Shown: positions 61,731 through 64,000 of the stretch, one piece after another
How the letters are laid out: each line of letters opens with the position of its first letter
How positions within the stretch are numbered: the first letter of the stretch is position 1
Made by a program: the position numbers and the translations under genes
DNA from: Aeromicrobium marinum DSM 15272
GTDB taxonomy: Bacteria; Actinomycetota; Actinomycetes; Propionibacteriales; Nocardioidaceae
Direction of reading: 5' to 3'
Assembly: GCF_000160775.2 (NCBI RefSeq)
Contig: NZ_CM001024.1
Location: forward strand, 1,104,113 to 1,168,112
DNA: 64,000 nt
The notes under the pieces: model-generated
Database searches by the model: none
The model's input: the letters and a program-made list of their open reading frames with translations, nothing else
What the model was told of the DNA's origin: nothing

Positions 61731-62197
61731 CTCAGTTCCTTCGCCAGATGGACGCTGTCGTCGTAGTCGGCGTAGAAGCCGAACGCGGGGACGTCGCGGT
61801 AGCCCGAGGACCGGTAGAGGGCGATCGCCTCCGGCTGCGCCGTGCCCGTCTCGAGCACCAGCCGGGTGAGTCCGGCCTCGACGGCCGAGCGCTCGAGCTC
61901 GGCGAGGAGCAGCCGCGCCACGCCCCGGCGGGTCCAGGCCGGCCGCACGTACATGCGCTTGAGCTCGCCGTCGCCGTCACCGGCCGGTCCCCCACGGCGC
62001 CACCCTCCCATGGCCACCGGCTCGTCGCCGACGTGGCCGAGCAGGAAGACCCCGTGGGGCGCGAGGAAGTGCTCGGCGTCGATCGGGGAGACGTCGCCCG
62101 AGCCGCCGTAGCGACGGCCGTACTCGGCCTGCACCTCGGCCGTCAGCAGCACCGCGTCGTCACCGTCGTAGGGCGCGACACGGAACCGTACGGTCAG
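61727..62197 (-). CDS. GNAT-family N-acetyltransferase
   Basis: This protein of about 156 residues has the GNAT acetyl-CoA loop [16 protein letters not shown] and the C-terminal [18 protein letters not shown]. The canonical GTG at 62152 would remove the first beta strand ([14 protein letters not shown]), which fits GNAT proteins well. The only start that keeps it is CTG at 62197 in a CTGA overlap with the arc stop, the same arrangement as the iron permease. The stop overlaps the membrane gene by 4 nt. Substrate unknown. Confidence 0.82.
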   Translation of the reverse strand: MTVRFRVAPYDGDDAVLLTAEVQAEYGRRYGGSGDVSPIDAEHFLAPHGVFLLGHVGDEPVAMGGWRRGGPAGDGDGELKRMYVRPAWTRRGVARLLLAELERSAVEAGLTRLVLETGTAQPEAIALYRSSGYRDVPAFGFYADYDDSVHLAKELR

Positions 62198-63960
62198 AGG
62201 TACTGGCCGGTGTTGGCCACGGTGTCGATCGACCGTCCCGGCTCGTTGCCGCCCTTGCCGGTGATGAGCGTGCGGATGAACACGATCCGCTCGCCCTTCT
62301 TGCCCGAGATCCGCGCCCAGTCGTCGGGGTTGGTGGTGTTGGGCAGGTCCTCGTTCTCCTTGAACTCGTCCAGGCAGGCCTGCAGCATGTGCTGGACGCG
62401 CAGGCCCCGGTCGCCGTGGTCGAGCAGGTCCTTGATCGCCATCTTCTTCGCGCGGTCCACGATGTTCTGGATCATGGCTCCGGAGTTGAAGTCCTTGAAG
62501 TACAGGATCTCCTTGTCACCGTTGGCGTAGGTCACCTCGAGGAACTGGTTGTCCTCGGACTCGGTGTACATGTGCTCGACGGTGCGCTGGATCATGCCGT
62601 CGACGCACGCCTGGCGGTCACCACCCCACTCGGCGAGGTCGTCGGTGTGCAGCGGCAGCGTCGTGGTGAGGTACTTGCTGAAGATGTCCCGGGCGGACTC
62701 GGCGTCGGGGCGCTCGATCTTGATCTTCACGTCGAGACGACCCGGGCGCAGGATCGCCGGGTCGATCATGTCCTCGCGGTTGGACGCACCGATGACCAGG
62801 ACGTTCTCCAGGCCCTCGACGCCGTCGATCTCGCTGAGCAGCTGCGGCACGATGGTGTTCTCGACGTCGGAGGACACACCGGATCCGCGGGTGCGGAACA
62901 GCGAGTCCATCTCGTCGAAGAACACGATGACCGGAGTGCCCTCGCTGGCCTTCTCCCGCGCGCGCTGGAAGACGAGCCGGATGTGCCGCTCGGTCTCGCC
63001 CACGTACTTGTTGAGCAGCTCGGGGCCCTTGATGTTGAGGAAGAACGACCGTCCCTCCTCGCCCGTGCGCTCGGAGACCTTCTTGGCCAGCGACGCGGCG
63101 ACCGCCTTGGCGATCATCGTCTTGCCGCAGCCGGGAGGTCCGTAGAGCAGCACGCCCTTGGGCGGCTTGAGCTCGTGCTCGATGAACACCTCGGGGTGCA
63201 GGTACGGCAGCTCGACGGCGTCGCGGATGGACTCGATCTGGCCCCGCAGACCACCGATGGAGTCGTAGTCGATGTCGGGCACCTCCTCGAGCACGAGGTC
63301 CTCGACCTCGCTCTTGGGGATGCGCTCGTAGACGTACCCGGATCGGGAGTCCAGCAGCAGGGAGTCGCCGGGGCGCAGCTTGACCCCGTCGAGGGAGTGG
63401 GCCAGACGCACGATGCGTTCCTCGTCGGCATTGCCCATGACCAGGGCCCGGGCGCCGTCGGACAGCACCTCCTTGAAGGAGACCACCTCACCGACCTCCT
63501 CGAAGGCCAGCGCGGCGACGACGTTCATGGCCTCGTTGAGGATGACCTCCTGACCCTGGCGGAGGGCCTCACGGTCGACGGCCGGGCTGACGACGACGCG
63601 CAGCTTCCGTCCGCCCGTGAACACGTCGACCGAGTCGTCCTCGTTGAGCTGCAGGAAGGTGCCGAAACCGGTCGGCGGCTGGGCCAGCCGGTCGACCTCC
63701 TCCTTCAGCGTGACGATCTGGTCGCGCGCCTCGCGCAGGGTCGCACTCAGCCGCTCGTTCTGGGCCGAGGTGGCGGCGAGCCGGGTCTCGAGGTCGCCGA
63801 GCCGGTGGTCGGTGGAGCGGACCTCGCCGGAGCGGGAGTCACCCGAACGCTCGCCCGCGAGGCGGCGGCGGAGGTGCTCGACCTCGGCACGCAGGTAGGC
63901 CAGCTCGGCCGCGGCCTGGGCCGCTCCGGGACCTCCAGTGGGGGCTTGGTCGTCGAACAT
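62194..63960 (-). CDS. arc: Proteasome-associated AAA ATPase ARC/Mpa
   Basis: This 588-residue ATPase unfolds pupylated proteins. It has an N-terminal coiled coil (about 15-95) that binds Pup, tandem OB folds, and one AAA domain with Walker A GPPGCGKT (274-281) and Walker [13 protein letters not shown]. The C-terminal GQYL is the proteasome-docking motif. The ATG at 63960 has AGGAGG seven bases upstream; a GTG at 63966 is too close to that site. A TAGGGT -10 is at 63987-63992. Confidence 0.97.
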   Translation of the reverse strand: MFDDQAPTGGPGAAQAAAELAYLRAEVEHLRRRLAGERSGDSRSGEVRSTDHRLGDLETRLAATSAQNERLSATLREARDQIVTLKEEVDRLAQPPTGFGTFLQLNEDDSVDVFTGGRKLRVVVSPAVDREALRQGQEVILNEAMNVVAALAFEEVGEVVSFKEVLSDGARALVMGNADEERIVRLAHSLDGVKLRPGDSLLLDSRSGYVYERIPKSEVEDLVLEEVPDIDYDSIGGLRGQIESIRDAVELPYLHPEVFIEHELKPPKGVLLYGPPGCGKTMIAKAVAASLAKKVSERTGEEGRSFFLNIKGPELLNKYVGETERHIRLVFQRAREKASEGTPVIVFFDEMDSLFRTRGSGVSSDVENTIVPQLLSEIDGVEGLENVLVIGASNREDMIDPAILRPGRLDVKIKIERPDAESARDIFSKYLTTTLPLHTDDLAEWGGDRQACVDGMIQRTVEHMYTESEDNQFLEVTYANGDKEILYFKDFNSGAMIQNIVDRAKKMAIKDLLDHGDRGLRVQHMLQACLDEFKENEDLPNTTNPDDWARISGKKGERIVFIRTLITGKGGNEPGRSIDTVANTGQYL

Positions 63961-63986
63961 CAGCACACCTCCTGCTCGTGTCCACG

Positions 63987-63992
63987 ACCCTA
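63987..63992 (-). promoter_or_regulatory. -10 element for arc
   Basis: TAGGGT on the minus strand would start transcription near 63980, leaving a 20-nt leader with AGGAGG before the ATG. The -35 region lies beyond the window edge. Confidence 0.45.
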
Positions 63993-64000
63993 CCCGTTCG

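Noticed and set aside
1-64000. CRISPR arrays, tRNA genes, IS elements, prophage
   Set aside because: No regularly spaced repeats, no tRNA-like T-arm boxes, no transposase or phage proteins seen by eye; the repeats at 15981-16165 and 38200-38266 do not encode proteins.

Overview
The window is chromosomal core DNA from a high-GC Gram-positive actinobacterium. The evidence is very high GC with strong third-position GC bias, many GTG starts, 4-nt overlaps between genes, a complete Pup-proteasome locus, RbpA, GarA/FtsR-like regulators, SigK/RskA and HelY. Gene order parallels Mycobacterium tuberculosis in two blocks: Rv1822-Rv1832 (pgsA2-DUF881-sbp-DUF881-gcvH-garA-MerR-DUF151-MerR-gcvP) and Rv2089c-Rv2115c (M24 peptidase, exonuclease, helY, tat, paf, proteasome), plus rbpA-ppm1. 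Absence of mycolate genes and the overall style suggest Propionibacteriales (Nocardioides or Aeromicrobium-like); that placement is inference. I see no phage, IS element, tRNA, rRNA or CRISPR array.

Layout. 1-1.9 kb: two S4 RNA-binding proteins, a spermidine-synthase-like protein and a small membrane protein. 1.9-3.1 kb: ornithine aminotransferase. 3.2-6.9 kb: copper cluster (His-containing membrane protein, YcnI, CopC, CopD-CtaG fusion). 6.9-10.5 kb: Fe(III) ABC transporter behind an IdeR/DtxR-type box. 10.6-11.2 kb: superoxide dismutase. 11.4-19.9 kb: CDP-alcohol phosphatidyltransferase, DUF881/SbpA trio, gcvH, GarA-like FHA protein, two MerR regulators, DUF151 nuclease, then a glycine riboswitch and gcvP. 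19.9-22 kb: hydrolase and the rskA-sigK pair behind its own SigK-type promoter. 22.1-24 kb: a tightly coupled four-gene operon of unknown role. 24-28.2 kb: sulfate assimilation (siroheme synthase, cysN, cysD, cysH).

28.3-44 kb is a mosaic of short units: Sua5, rhomboid, AlkA-type glycosylase, DUF1992, a membrane GT2, an isochorismatase-like hydrolase, a low-affinity iron permease homologue, a large surface protein, hydrolases, DoxX, MBL hydrolase, DMT transporter, an XRE-MurA fusion behind a perfect palindrome, GDPD and an MFS protein. 43.7-46.3 kb: rbpA (SigR-type promoter), ppm1 and lnt. 46.3-51.1 kb: M24 peptidase, exonuclease and helY. 51-64 kb: a co-directional minus-strand series arc-(GNAT)-(membrane acyltransferase-like)-dop-pup-prcB-prcA-pafA-FKBP-pafB-pafC-tatA-tatC-lipid kinase-helY. 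Pup is made ready by Dop, ligated by PafA, and conjugates are unfolded by ARC/Mpa into the PrcBA proteasome. PafBC are WYL-type DNA-damage regulators.

The least ordinary signals are regulatory. They are an autoregulation-type palindrome fused to a leaderless promoter for the XRE-MurA gene, a SigK promoter that fixes the sigK start codon, a SigR promoter at rbpA, recurrent -10 elements exactly 6 nt before start codons (leaderless mRNAs), two genes whose only sensible start is CTG in a CTGA overlap, and two families of long inverted or interspersed repeats. I found no clear multi-gene system that is wholly undescribed; the best candidates are given as findings.
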